Shown in pieces: positions 44,418-52,894 of a stretch of 64,000 bases of DNA; the first letter of the stretch is position 1; every line of letters begins with the position of its first letter. Source of the stretch: JALZAI01 sp038212215 (lineage in GTDB: Bacteria > Actinomycetota > Actinomycetes > Mycobacteriales > Jatrophihabitantaceae). The DNA lies in assembly GCA_038212215.1 (NCBI GenBank), contig JBBQUT010000016.1:1-64000 (forward strand), read 5' to 3'. The notes below the pieces were generated by a model, which saw only the letters and a program-made list of their open reading frames with translations, made no database searches and had not been told where the DNA came from. The position numbers and the translations under genes were made by a program.

Positions 44418-45320
44418 TCAGGTCGTGTCGGTCCAACTCGCGTCGCTGACCCCGAGCGGCTCCGGGATGGCGTCGACCGAGGACGGGGTCTCGTCGTCGA
44501 GGTGCTCGACGCCCTGTTCGACGGCCTTGCGCTTGGCCTTGCGACGGTCGTGCACCACCGCCCACAGCACGCTTGCTTCGAACAGCAGCACCATCGGCAG
44601 CGCCATCGCTGTCATGGTGAACGGATCGGTGCTCGGGGTCGCGACCGCGGCGAACACGAAGATCAGGAAGATGCCGATTCGCTGGGACTTGACGAGCAGC
44701 TTTGCCGGAAGCACACCGGCCATGTTGGCCATCACAATCAGCAGCGGCAGCTCGAACGCGGCGCCGAAGACGACCAGCATCAGGGTGACAAAGGACAGGT
44801 ACTCGGTGATCGTCAGAATCGCCTGCGTGCCGGCCCCCGCCTGCTGGAGCAATATGTTGAGGCCCTTGGACAGCACGACGTAGGCCAGCGCCATGCCGGC
44901 AGCGAACAGGAGCGTTGACGCGATGATGAAGGCGACGCTGTATTTCCGCTCGTTCTTGCGCAGCCCTGGGGTGACGAACGCCCAGATCTGGTAGAGCCAG
45001 AACGGCCCGGTGAGCACGGCGCCGGCGATGAAAGACACCTTGAGCCGCGCGGTGAACCCGTCCAGCACACCCTGGTAGGTCAGCACGCACCCCGTCTCTC
45101 CGGTCGGCTCGTAACGGAACTTCGCCGGTACCGAGCAGTACGGGTGCTTAAGGAAGTCGAGGATGTGCAGGTAGAGGACCCAGCCCAGCACCGCGCCGAG
45201 CGAGATGATCAGCACGATCAGGATCAGCCGTCGGCGCAGCTCGCGAAGGTGGTCCATGACGGCCATCCGGCCTTCGGGATTCTTGCTGCGGCGACGCAGC
45301 AGGCGACTGACTTTCGCCAC
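44418..45320 (-). CDS. tatC: Sec-independent protein translocase TatC
   Basis: This 300-residue TatC has six membrane helices. The N-terminal signature is MDHLRELRRRLI, with the conserved periplasmic/cytoplasmic loops FVTPGLRKNERKY and FGAAFELPLLI. It recognises twin-arginine signal peptides such as that of the Rieske protein encoded at 52966. The C-terminal tail is hydrophilic and acidic. It lies eight bases after a small membrane protein gene. The tatA gene usually found directly upstream in relatives is not there. Confidence 0.95.
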   Translation of the reverse strand: MAKVSRLLRRRSKNPEGRMAVMDHLRELRRRLILIVLIISLGAVLGWVLYLHILDFLKHPYCSVPAKFRYEPTGETGCVLTYQGVLDGFTARLKVSFIAGAVLTGPFWLYQIWAFVTPGLRKNERKYSVAFIIASTLLFAAGMALAYVVLSKGLNILLQQAGAGTQAILTITEYLSFVTLMLVVFGAAFELPLLIVMANMAGVLPAKLLVKSQRIGIFLIFVFAAVATPSTDPFTMTAMALPMVLLFEASVLWAVVHDRRKAKRKAVEQGVEHLDDETPSSVDAIPEPLGVSDASWTDTT

Positions 45321-45328
45321 CGAGCGGC

Positions 45329-45532
45329 CTACCGACCCAGCCGGGCGGCGTGTCGTTGAGCTGCCTCGAGCTCGCGCTGCACGGCGCTGAGCTGCAGCCG
45401 CAGCGCTTTCAGATACAGCAATTCACGACGCAACCGCCGCGACTTGACCCGCAGCTCGTACGCGCAGAACGCCAGCACGAGCAACGCGAGCGCGACCACG
45501 CCGATCCAGGCAGCCCACGGGATCCAATGCAC
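45329..45532 (-). CDS. Small bitopic coiled-coil membrane protein in the tatA position
   Basis: This 67-residue protein from GTG 45532 has one N-terminal membrane helix (residues ~8-26, WIGVVALALLVLAFCAYEL). A basic region (RVKSRRLRR) and an amphipathic or coiled-coil helix (LKALRLQLSAVQRELEAAQ) follow. It lacks the TatA hallmark (FG after the short helix, then K-LP) and its helix is longer than TatA's. It sits between pafC (10 bases) and tatC (8 bases), exactly where tatA is found in mycobacteria. It may be an unrelated membrane protein. A role with TatC is only suggested by position. Confidence 0.75.
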   Translation of the reverse strand: MHWIPWAAWIGVVALALLVLAFCAYELRVKSRRLRRELLYLKALRLQLSAVQRELEAAQRHAARLGR

Positions 45533-45541
45533 GTTATGACT

Positions 45542-46498
45542 CTACTTTCCTGCGTACGCCGCGAGGGCGCGTTCAGCATCGGTGCGGATCGACTCGGCCA
45601 GCCAACCGGGCGAGAGCACGTCCACCTGGCCGCCCGAGCCGAGGACGAGCGCGCGCACCCACGCCGGTTCGGAAACGTGCAGGCTGACTTGAAGCACACC
45701 GTCCTCGAGTTCGGTGACACTCTGGATCGGGTAGTAGTCGGCAACCCATGCGTAGGCAGGCGACAGGCGCAGCACCGCCAGCAGATGTTCCGACGCGGGC
45801 TGGTACACCCCCTCGGCGAGGTCGCGCAGCTGCACTCCGGCCGGCGGGCGGGCCGGCTCGTCGAGCAGTTGCGCGTCCTCGATGCGGTCCACCCGGAACA
45901 CCCGCATGCCCTCGGCGCGCCGGCACCACGCCTCGAGGTAGGACACGCCGTCGATTTCGAACACCCGCAACGGGTCGACGGTGCGCTCGGTTACCTCGTC
46001 GCGCGCGGCGGTGAAGTAGCGCAGGGCCAGCGCCCGGGTACCGGCCACTGCGCGATGCAGGACGGGCAGCATCCGGGTCGCCTGGTCGAGGGCGACGGTG
46101 ACCGTGCGGTCGTCGACCGCTCCGCCCGCTGCGGCCTCAACCTTCGCCAGCGCGCGCTGGACGGCACCGGCGTCGGTGACGCCGGGCGTCTCGGCAAGTG
46201 TCCGCAACGCGACGATCAGAGCCAACGCCTCCTCGGGCGACAGGCGCAGCGGACGCGACATCCCGGCGTCGAAAATGACCGACACCGTCTCGCCTTCGAA
46301 GGACAGGTCGATCAGGTCCCCGGGGCCGTGGCCTGGCAGGCCGCACAACCACAGCAGTTGCAGATCGCGGCGCAGTTGCGCCTCAGTGACCCCGAAATCC
46401 GCAGCAGCGTCGGCGACCTTGATATTGGGACGCGCCTGGAGGTACGGCACCAGTGCCAGCAGCCGCGGCAGGCGCTGCTCGTTGGTGGTGGCCATCAC
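45542..46498 (-). CDS. pafC: WYL-domain transcriptional regulator PafC
   Basis: This 318-residue protein has an N-terminal winged helix (PRLLALVPYLQARPNIKVAD) and a WYL domain (ALRYFTAARDEVTERTVDP, YLEAWCRRAEGMRVFRVDRI). A C-terminal WCX extension follows. With PafB it forms the heterodimer that activates the LexA/RecA-independent DNA damage response in mycobacteria. Its start overlaps the pafB stop by four bases. The gene order pafB-pafC is conserved, but pafA is separated here by a toxin cassette. Confidence 0.92.
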   Translation of the reverse strand: MMATTNEQRLPRLLALVPYLQARPNIKVADAAADFGVTEAQLRRDLQLLWLCGLPGHGPGDLIDLSFEGETVSVIFDAGMSRPLRLSPEEALALIVALRTLAETPGVTDAGAVQRALAKVEAAAGGAVDDRTVTVALDQATRMLPVLHRAVAGTRALALRYFTAARDEVTERTVDPLRVFEIDGVSYLEAWCRRAEGMRVFRVDRIEDAQLLDEPARPPAGVQLRDLAEGVYQPASEHLLAVLRLSPAYAWVADYYPIQSVTELEDGVLQVSLHVSEPAWVRALVLGSGGQVDVLSPGWLAESIRTDAERALAAYAGK

Positions 46499-47466
46499 CG
46501 GCCCCGCGCCGCGGCCGTGAGCGTGGCCACTACCGCCTCGCGCAATTCCGGCGGCTCGATGACGTAGGCCGCCGAGCCGGCGCTCGCAATCTGGCGGGCC
46601 AGCCAGTGCACGTCGCCGAAGGTGATCGACAGCTCGTCGACCCGATTGGGCCCGTCGACGCTCTCGATGTGGTCGGCGATCCGCCGCAGCGACGCCGCAC
46701 CGCCCGACACCCGTATCCGCGCCGACCGGGGCTCGTCAGATCGTCGCCCGGTGACCATGTCGAGCAGATCGAGATCGGCCGGACGCGCGAAGGAGCCTGG
46801 TGCGCCGAGGAAGGCAACCGCCCCGGTGATCCGCGAGAGGCGGAAGCTGCGCGGCTCGCCGCGGTCGCGATCAAGGCCCGCGACGTACCACCGCCCGCGC
46901 CAGGAGAGCACGCCCCAGGGTTCGAGCGAACGCGCCTCGGCGCGTCCCGCGCCGGCCTTGACGTAGTCGAAGCGCACCGGGCGAGCCAGCCGCGCTGCTT
47001 CGAGCAGGGCAGGCAGGCTGGGATCACTCGCGTCCAGATGCGGGACGGCGCCCGGTGCATCCTCGTCGCGGACGTCCGTGCCAGCCGCTCGCAGCTTCAT
47101 CAGCGCATTTCGCGCCGGTTCACCTAATGTCGCCGAGCGCCAGAGCCGCGCGGCGAGGCCCACGGCGGCTGCCTCCGCCGCGTCGAATTCGATCAGCGGC
47201 AGTTCGTAGTCGCCGCGCTTGATCCGGTAGCCGTCTTCGCTGTCGAAGTGGCTGTTACGCCCGGTCTCGAGCGGTATGCCGAGATCGCGCAGCTCCGCCT
47301 TGTCCCGCTCGAACATTCGCTTGAACGCCTCGTCAGTAGCCCGGCTCCCGTCGGCACCCTCGTAGCCGGGCACGGCGTCACGGATGCGTTCGGCACTGAG
47401 GTACTGACGGGTCGAGAGCAGGCAGATCACGAGATTTACGAGTCGCTCTGCGCGTCGGGCCGCCAT
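46495..47466 (-). CDS. pafB: WYL-domain transcriptional regulator PafB
   Basis: This 323-residue partner of PafC has an N-terminal helix-turn-helix (RAERLVNLVICLLSTRQYLS, FERDKAELRDLGIPL), a WYL domain (RPVRFDYVKAG, EPWGVLSWRGRWYVAGLDRD) and a C-terminal WCX domain. Together they sense DNA damage, reportedly through single-stranded DNA, and activate repair genes. ATG 47466 (MAARRAERLVN) was chosen over an in-frame start at 47541 because the extension has no family similarity. Four-base overlap with pafC. Confidence 0.92.
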   Translation of the reverse strand: MAARRAERLVNLVICLLSTRQYLSAERIRDAVPGYEGADGSRATDEAFKRMFERDKAELRDLGIPLETGRNSHFDSEDGYRIKRGDYELPLIEFDAAEAAAVGLAARLWRSATLGEPARNALMKLRAAGTDVRDEDAPGAVPHLDASDPSLPALLEAARLARPVRFDYVKAGAGRAEARSLEPWGVLSWRGRWYVAGLDRDRGEPRSFRLSRITGAVAFLGAPGSFARPADLDLLDMVTGRRSDEPRSARIRVSGGAASLRRIADHIESVDGPNRVDELSITFGDVHWLARQIASAGSAAYVIEPPELREAVVATLTAAARGR

Positions 47467-47595
47467 GTCGTCAAAGTTAAGGCCTCGGGGGGCGCCCCGC
47501 CGGGTCGACCCCGAGGACACGGACACGCTGCTCGTCCTCACGGCGACGATTGTCCCTGATCGGCGCCCTGCGCGGGCCGGCCCGGGGCGGCCCCC

Positions 47596-48168
47596 TCAGA
47601 CCACTTGTTCACGATTCAGATCGGCGACGTCCACGTTGCGCTGCTCGAGCAGGGTCTGCACCGCTTCGGCACCATGCTCGCGCGCGTATCGCGCCTCTCG
47701 CTGGCCCATCGGAACGGCCTGTAGCCAGGTGATGACGATGCCGTCCACCTCGAGGTTGCTGAGGCCCTCCCAGGAGAAGACCGGAACGAACAGCATGTGC
47801 TTCATCGTGACGTCCGGGCGGTACTGCCCGATCACGTCCGGGAAGATGTTGCCCGGCTTGATCCCGTACTCGCCGGTGAGCACGTTGAACGCACACGAGG
47901 CGAGCATGTTCACGTACTCGGTCTCTGCCGACGCGCACATGCCGACCAGTTCCACCCGCAGCGGCTTGCCGTCGACTCTGTTGCCCGTCTCGCCCTCGTA
48001 CATGCCAATCGTCGCGTAGGCGGTGAGCCCTTGCGACGGCGCGTCTGCGACGTAGAGGACGTCGACTTCCTCGGGCCCGTTGTCACGAAGGCAGCCAGCT
48101 ACCTCGGGTTCGCCGCCGATGACGTCCAGCACATGCCGATAGATCGACTTCATCGCCGGTGTGGTCAT
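47596..48168 (-). CDS. SUFU-domain immunity protein
   Basis: This 190-residue protein has the suppressor-of-fused (SUFU) fold, recognisable in HMLFVPVFSWEGLSNLEVDG and the following VITWLQAVPMGQREARYARE. SUFU proteins are among the commonest immunity proteins of bacterial polymorphic toxin systems and are frequently paired with nuclease toxins. It lies 48 bases downstream of the GH-E-type nuclease module, in the same orientation, as expected for an antidote gene. It is acidic and cytoplasmic with no signal. Confidence 0.85.
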   Translation of the reverse strand: MTTPAMKSIYRHVLDVIGGEPEVAGCLRDNGPEEVDVLYVADAPSQGLTAYATIGMYEGETGNRVDGKPLRVELVGMCASAETEYVNMLASCAFNVLTGEYGIKPGNIFPDVIGQYRPDVTMKHMLFVPVFSWEGLSNLEVDGIVITWLQAVPMGQREARYAREHGAEAVQTLLEQRNVDVADLNREQVV

Positions 48169-48216
48169 CCGTGCGTCCTCTCGTCCGCTTGCCGTTCGCG
48201 CATGGAATCGCCCGGA

Positions 48217-48708
48217 TCAGGCACCAAGGTAGCGCCCGGATCGGCGCTCGCCCACGTGGCTGCGGTTGGACGCAGGCAGTTCGGGGCGGTAGTGCGTCGG
48301 ATTGTTGTGCTCGTCGAGGAACTGGGCGCGGGTGAGGCCGCGTTCGTCCGCGCTCTGTTGGTGTTTGCGGAACTCGTAGCCTGGCCGGTGGCCCATGTCC
48401 CAGGCTTCGTTGCGGTCCATCACCTTGCCGCTGAAAGCGTCGCGGACCACGCCGTCGCTGTCTCGTGCCTCGCCCCACACCGTGTCGCGCACTCCTTTGC
48501 GAAAGCGCGATGGACGGCTATAGAGCTCTGCTGCAAGCCGCTTGACGATCTTTTGCTCCGTGCGTGCCGCAACAACCTGTTCCGCGTCGCGGACGCCCGC
48601 CCGCTGCACCGTCTTGGCGATCACGTGCTCGACCTGGATCGCGGCGATCTTGCCTGCGGTTCCGGGGCCGGTCATGAGCGAGTTCGCGAGCGAGGGATCA
48701 AAGTGCAT
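48217..48708 (-). CDS. GH-E-type HNH/Endo VII nuclease toxin domain (C-terminal part, detached)
   Basis: This 163-residue protein has a C-terminal half that is the GH-E branch of the HNH/Endo VII superfamily: the WDMGHRPGYEFRKHQQ motif (Gly-His), QFLDEHNNPTHYRPELP (Glu) and SNRSHVGE. Residues upstream (LAAELYSRPSRFRKGVRDTVW) are the usual lead-in of such toxins. It would cut nucleic acid in a target cell. The frame has no start upstream of ATG 48708 yet stays open to about 48942, including GYAPPKA just before the Met. This looks like a toxin tail separated from its secretion module by a frameshift. Confidence 0.8.
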   Translation of the reverse strand: MHFDPSLANSLMTGPGTAGKIAAIQVEHVIAKTVQRAGVRDAEQVVAARTEQKIVKRLAAELYSRPSRFRKGVRDTVWGEARDSDGVVRDAFSGKVMDRNEAWDMGHRPGYEFRKHQQSADERGLTRAQFLDEHNNPTHYRPELPASNRSHVGERRSGRYLGA

Positions 48709-48788
48709 CGCCTTCGGCGGCGCGTACCCGGTGCAGATCCACCGGGTGATGGTATGCGCACCCGATCGCCGGCACCAACACGCCGCGC

Positions 48789-49280
48789 TTACCCCATGAC
48801 CGCGACGACGGCCTCGTTCACGATCGCGCCAATGAACCGGCTGGTGACCTCCTTGAACACCGGAATCTCCAGTAAGGACGCGCCGAAGGTCGGTATCGCA
48901 GTGGCGAGCGCCTCGACGATTTCGGCCGCGAGGATCGTCAAATTAATGATGGTGTTGACCTTCAGCGCCAGCACGACCCCGGCGCACAACAGCATCGCGG
49001 CGCCACCCAAATCCACACCCACACCGGCATCGCCGAGCACGCTCGCCGGCGCGTTCGAGCCGGACCACTTCGCCCGGAACGCATCGACCGCCGCTCCCTG
49101 GTTCACCGCACCGACCCGGTCGGCCGCGCCCTGCGCGGACTGCTGCGCCGAAGACAGCGCAGCGCCGAACCCGCTCCACGTCGAGCCGAGGCTCAACAAC
49201 TCGCTTTCGTCCACCTCAGGCCAGGTGAACCCGAGGTCGTTCAGCAATGTCTCCAACACACCTGGCAGGACAAGTCCCAT
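48789..49280 (-). CDS. WXG100-like N-terminal module of a type VII-exported toxin
   Basis: This 163-residue protein has a WXG100/LXG-like helical hairpin at ~20-80 (TWPEVDESELLSLGSTWSGF ... VDAFRAKWSG, Trp-x-Gly-like). Long hydrophobic helices follow (AAMLLCAGVVLAL, IINLTILAAEIVEALATAI). This is the standard N-terminal half of actinobacterial type VII polymorphic toxins, but it stops after VAVMG with no toxin domain. The nuclease tail lies 80 bases downstream in another frame. It probably pairs with the small WXG100-like partner encoded nine bases upstream. Confidence 0.75.
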   Translation of the reverse strand: MGLVLPGVLETLLNDLGFTWPEVDESELLSLGSTWSGFGAALSSAQQSAQGAADRVGAVNQGAAVDAFRAKWSGSNAPASVLGDAGVGVDLGGAAMLLCAGVVLALKVNTIINLTILAAEIVEALATAIPTFGASLLEIPVFKEVTSRFIGAIVNEAVVAVMG

Positions 49281-49288
49281 GACGCCCC

Positions 49289-49603
49289 CTAGCCCGCGCT
49301 CAGCAACGACGCGGTGCCGTCCTCAGCCTGCTGATACGTCCGGCCCATCTGCTCCAAGCCGTCGGCGTACCCGCTCAACGCGTCCGCACACGTCCGCACG
49401 CACGAATCCACCAACGCCACCGCACCCTGAATCGACACCTGGATCAGCGGACTGAGCACGTCGTCGCCGCGGCCGAACTGCAGGCCGTCACTCTGTGACC
49501 TGACAGGCGCCCACACCGCACTCAACTGCGCTCCGACGTGGCGCAGCTCCTCGGCGACCGGGCCGAAACTCTGGGGGTCGACGGTAAAACCGGCCGACGT
49601 CAT
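49289..49603 (-). CDS. WXG100-like type VII secretion partner protein (EspC/DUF2580-like)
   Basis: This 104-residue helical protein (MTSAGFTVDPQSFGPVAEEL, then WAPVRSQSDG, then SVQ-like helix SIQGAVALVDSCVRTCADAL, ending YADGLEQMGRTYQQAE) matches the ESX secretion-associated EspC/DUF2580-type group. The C-terminal Y-x3-D/E-like pattern may act as the export signal. It likely forms a heterodimer with the following WXG100-like protein. It overlaps the YbaB-like gene by four bases. No type VII core genes are in the window. Confidence 0.75.
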   Translation of the reverse strand: MTSAGFTVDPQSFGPVAEELRHVGAQLSAVWAPVRSQSDGLQFGRGDDVLSPLIQVSIQGAVALVDSCVRTCADALSGYADGLEQMGRTYQQAEDGTASLLSAG

Positions 49604-49974
49604 TTATGCAGCACTCGATTCAAGGCGTCCGAAAACGCGTGACTGATCTTGGTCATTTCTTGGACCGACTGCTCCTGGACCGCCTTGAGCTCGGCCAGCA
49701 GCGGACCAGTGCCGGCCCCCGGCGGGCGAGCATCGAGCGCGGCGTTCACAGCGTCGACGACCGCGGCACACACATCCTCGAACGGTTGCCGCAGCATCCG
49801 CGCGTCGACATCCAGGACGCGGAGCCGGCCATCGACGCCAACCTCAGCGCGTACCAAGCCCTCCGCAGCCTCACCCACCGCAGGCTCGCTCGGCACCGGC
49901 GGCACAATCCCGGCAATCGCCGCACGCGCCCGCTCGACCAGCGCGCTCAGCGCCTCGCTCGGGTCGGCATTCAC
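49600..49974 (-). CDS. YbaB/EbfC-family protein of a type VII cassette
   Basis: This 124-residue protein has the YbaB/EbfC nucleoid-associated fold: GLVRAEVGVDGRLRVLDVD strand region and VCAAVVDAVNAALDARP helix, with a C-terminal helix (QEMTKISHAFSDALNRVLHK). Such proteins regularly head small type VII effector cassettes in actinobacteria. The role there is unclear, either DNA binding or chaperone-like. It begins 47 bases after pafA ends and overlaps the WXG100-like gene. Confidence 0.75.
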   Translation of the reverse strand: MNADPSEALSALVERARAAIAGIVPPVPSEPAVGEAAEGLVRAEVGVDGRLRVLDVDARMLRQPFEDVCAAVVDAVNAALDARPPGAGTGPLLAELKAVQEQSVQEMTKISHAFSDALNRVLHK

Positions 49975-50021
49975 CGGGCGATCCTAACCGGACCCGAGGC
50001 CACGTCTGAGCCAGCCAGTGT

Positions 50022-51380
50022 CTACATCGAGGTGATCAACTTGTCCACCCGCTCGTCAAGGCTGCGAAACGGGTCCTTGCACAGCACAGTTCGCTGCGCC
50101 TGGTCGTTGAGCTTGAGATGCACCCAGTCGACAGTGAAGTCACGCCGCTTCTCCTGCGCGCGTTTGATGAAATCGCCGCGCAGCTTCGCCCGAGTGGTCT
50201 GCGGCGGCACCGACTTGGCCTCGAAGATCGCTAGGTCGGACACGACCCGATCGATGGCGTGCTTGCGTTGCAGCAGGTAGTACAAACCGCGCGTCCGGGA
50301 GATGTCATGGTAGGCGAGATCCAGTTGGGCGATCCGCGGTGAGGACAGCGGCAGGTCGTGCTTGGCCCGGTAGCGCTGGATGAGCTGGTATTTCGTGGCC
50401 CAGTCGATCTCGCGATCGATGCGGCTGAGATCCTGGGCCTCGATCGCGTCGAGCGTGCGGCCCCACAGCTCGAGAACCCGTTTCGCGGAGGGGTCGTCAC
50501 CGAAGCGCTCGACGAAGTCCACGGCACGCGAGTAGTACTCGCGCTGGATCTCCAGCGCGGCGGCGGTGCGTCCGGCAGCCAACCGGATCGCGCGGGTGCC
50601 GGTCAGGTCGTGGCTGATTTCGCGGATCGCGCGAATCGGGTTCTCCAGCGTCAGATCGCGAAAGATCACGCCGTGCTCGATCATTCGCAGTACCAGATGC
50701 GCCGAACCGATCTTGAGCATCGTTGTCGACTCGTTCATGTTCGAGTCACCGACGATCACGTGCAGGCGCCGGTAACGTTCGGCGTCGGCATGCGGCTCGT
50801 CGCGGGTGTTGATGATGGGACGGCTGCGCGTGGTCGCCGACGACACACCTTCCCAGATGTGCTCGGCTCGCTGGCTCACGCAGTACACCGCGCCGCGCGG
50901 CGTCTGCAGCACCTTGCCGGCCCCGCAGATCAGTTGCCGCGTGACGAGGAACGGGATCAGCACGTCGGCCAGCCGGCTGAACTCCCCTTGGCGTCCGATC
51001 AGGAAGTTCTCGTGACAGCCATAGGAGTTGCCCGCAGAGTCGGTGTTGTTCTTGAACAGGTAGATATCGCCGGCGATGCCCTCGTCGTGCAGGCGTTTCT
51101 CGGCGTCAATGACCAGGCCCTCGAGGATTCGCTCCCCCGCCTTGTCGTGCGCGACGAGCGCCTCGAGCGTGTCGCACTCGGGCGTCGCGTACTCCGGATG
51201 AGAGCCCACGTCAAGGTAGAGCCGGGCGCCGTTCTTCAGAAACACATTGGACGAGCGGCCCCACGACACCACCCTGCGGAACAGATAGCGGGCGACCTCG
51301 TCGGGCGACAGGCGACGCTGGCCGTGGAACGTGCACGTCACGCCGTACTCGTTCTCGATACCGAAGATGCGCTTGTGCAC
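50022..51380 (-). CDS. pafA: Pup-protein ligase PafA
   Basis: This 452-residue carboxylate-amine ligase begins KRIFGIENEYGVTCTFHG with the essential Glu in the IENEYG strand. It has LYLDVGSHPEYATPEC, LFKNNTDSAGNSYGCHENFL and HVIVGDSNMNESTTMLKIG, all diagnostic of PafA rather than Dop (it lacks the extra Dop loop). It links the C-terminal glutamate of Pup to lysines of target proteins for proteasomal degradation. It lies 3.8 kb from pup-prcBA with a sigma/anti-sigma/Rieske group between. A toxin cassette separates it from pafBC. Confidence 0.96.
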   Translation of the reverse strand: MHKRIFGIENEYGVTCTFHGQRRLSPDEVARYLFRRVVSWGRSSNVFLKNGARLYLDVGSHPEYATPECDTLEALVAHDKAGERILEGLVIDAEKRLHDEGIAGDIYLFKNNTDSAGNSYGCHENFLIGRQGEFSRLADVLIPFLVTRQLICGAGKVLQTPRGAVYCVSQRAEHIWEGVSSATTRSRPIINTRDEPHADAERYRRLHVIVGDSNMNESTTMLKIGSAHLVLRMIEHGVIFRDLTLENPIRAIREISHDLTGTRAIRLAAGRTAAALEIQREYYSRAVDFVERFGDDPSAKRVLELWGRTLDAIEAQDLSRIDREIDWATKYQLIQRYRAKHDLPLSSPRIAQLDLAYHDISRTRGLYYLLQRKHAIDRVVSDLAIFEAKSVPPQTTRAKLRGDFIKRAQEKRRDFTVDWVHLKLNDQAQRTVLCKDPFRSLDERVDKLITSM

Positions 51381-51510
51381 TGCTCAGTTCGCTCCGCTCG
51401 ATCGGCCGACGACGCCACGGCGACAGTTGGTTCGCTCGATGCGCTCGGGTCACCTGCAACCCTATGTCGTCAGCCCGCGCCGCGCAGCGCTCACGACCAT
51501 TCGTCGGAAA

Positions 51511-52257
51511 TCAGTAAGTCACCCGCAGGATCGGCCTGCCGTTGACGAGCGCGACTTCGACCTGGCTGATCTGGGACGGGCGCAGGGCCGTGCCAGCGCT
51601 GAAGGTGACCGGCTTGCCGGCGGGCAGCGTCCAAGTGCCCAGCCGCTCGGTGTGACCGTGCCAGTCGCGGATCTGTAGTAGGTACGGCACGCCCCTGGGG
51701 ACATGGGCAGAGTAGCTACACCGTAGGTCGATCTCGGTTCCCCAGGGCTTGGCGACCAGTGTCGCCTCGGCACGGACCGGGGCGGGAACCAGCGCAGTCA
51801 ACGCTCGCGCCGGCGCCCGGCCCGCCGACGACGGGCTCGATGGCTGCAGCGCCACGACGAGCGCGACGAGTAGCGCGACGCACGCCGCGGCGAGCCCGAC
51901 CAGCCCGGTGGCCAACCGGCGCTGCCGCCGCCGCTCGGCGCCTGCGCGGCGCAGCAGGCCCGGGAGCAACGTATCCGGCACGGGGGCGTCCGACCACTCG
52001 TCGGCAGGCGAGGCGTCCCAGACGGGCGGGTCGCGAAACAACGAGTCGGCTAGATCTGCGACGTCGTGCGCCGCAACCGCGCCTAGCTGCACCCGGAGCG
52101 GTTGCACGTCGGCGACGCGGGCTCGGCACTCGCCGCACGAGTCCAGGTGCGCTTCGAACGCCGCTCGCTCGTTGTCGGAGAGTGCGCCGAGAACGTAGAC
52201 GCCGTCGTCGTGGGCGAACGGGTCACGGGCGAGCGCGTTGCCCGGATCGCCAGTCAT
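51511..52257 (-). CDS. Zinc-finger anti-sigma factor (membrane)
   Basis: This 248-residue protein has an N-terminal zinc-binding anti-sigma domain (residues ~15-60) with the H-x3-C-x2-C motif in FEAHLDSCGECRARV. One membrane helix (~residues 118-140, LVGLAAACVALLVALVVAL) and an extracytoplasmic domain ending in ILRVTY follow. It should hold the ECF sigma factor encoded just upstream until an outside or redox signal releases it. Its ATG overlaps the sigma stop by four bases, ensuring matched synthesis. A longer in-frame extension overlaps the sigma gene and is unlikely. Confidence 0.88.
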   Translation of the reverse strand: MTGDPGNALARDPFAHDDGVYVLGALSDNERAAFEAHLDSCGECRARVADVQPLRVQLGAVAAHDVADLADSLFRDPPVWDASPADEWSDAPVPDTLLPGLLRRAGAERRRQRRLATGLVGLAAACVALLVALVVALQPSSPSSAGRAPARALTALVPAPVRAEATLVAKPWGTEIDLRCSYSAHVPRGVPYLLQIRDWHGHTERLGTWTLPAGKPVTFSAGTALRPSQISQVEVALVNGRPILRVTY

Positions 52258-52814
52258 GTGCACTCCCCCATCTCTTCCAGTGCCAGCTTCAGTGCCCGCA
52301 GGGCGTAGTGCGTGCGGGATTTGATCGTTCCTACCGGGATACCCAAAGTCATCGCAGCCTGCGCCACCGAGGAGCCGCGGAAGTAACACTCGAGCACTAC
52401 CTCGCGGTGGTCAGCTGACAGTGCCCGCAACGCCGCCACGACGACCTGGCGGTCGACGATGCGCTCGCCGACGACGTCTTGCATCCCCTGCCATTTTCGC
52501 TCCGGCACGTCCTCGACGATGACCTCGGGACGTCGGCTGGCCGCGCGCCACTCGTCGATCACGATCCGCCGCGCCACGGTGAACAGCCAGCCGCGAGCCG
52601 GCGCACCAGGTTGCTGCAGCACGGCTGGCGTGCGCCACGCACGCAACATCGTCTCCTGGACGACGTCCTGCGCGTGCGCACGATCACCGCGCGTCAATCG
52701 CACGACGTAGGACCACAATGCATGCGCATGTTCGTCGTGCAGCGTACGCAGCAGTTGCTCGTCGCCGGACCCCCGTACTGCCTGCTCCTTCAAGTCCATG
52801 AGTGTGGCACTCAT
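52254..52814 (-). CDS. ECF RNA polymerase sigma factor (SigL-like)
   Basis: This ECF sigma factor is about 186 residues long. Region 2 has LHDEHAHALWSYVVRLTRGD and AQDVVQETMLRAWR, and region 4 has ALRALSADHREVVLECYFRG and AAMTLGIPVGTIKSRTHYAL. It resembles the SigL/SigK branch that works with membrane zinc anti-sigma factors. The start is uncertain between ATG 52814, ATG 52799 and GTG 52853. A promoter-like GAACC-N16-CGT sits upstream and matches one facing the divergent Rieske gene, suggesting autoregulation. Confidence 0.9.
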   Translation of the reverse strand: MSATLMDLKEQAVRGSGDEQLLRTLHDEHAHALWSYVVRLTRGDRAHAQDVVQETMLRAWRTPAVLQQPGAPARGWLFTVARRIVIDEWRAASRRPEVIVEDVPERKWQGMQDVVGERIVDRQVVVAALRALSADHREVVLECYFRGSSVAQAAMTLGIPVGTIKSRTHYALRALKLALEEMGECT

Positions 52815-52894
52815 GGCAGTACCCGCGCGAGTTGGCAGGCAAAACACACCCACGCACCCACCCGCAAGCCGTGCAGCGCTCCCACACCTTGGCT

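Noticed and set aside
45329..45532. tatA
   Set aside because: The helix is too long, and the FG hinge and following amphipathic pattern of TatA are missing. It is kept as an unknown membrane protein.
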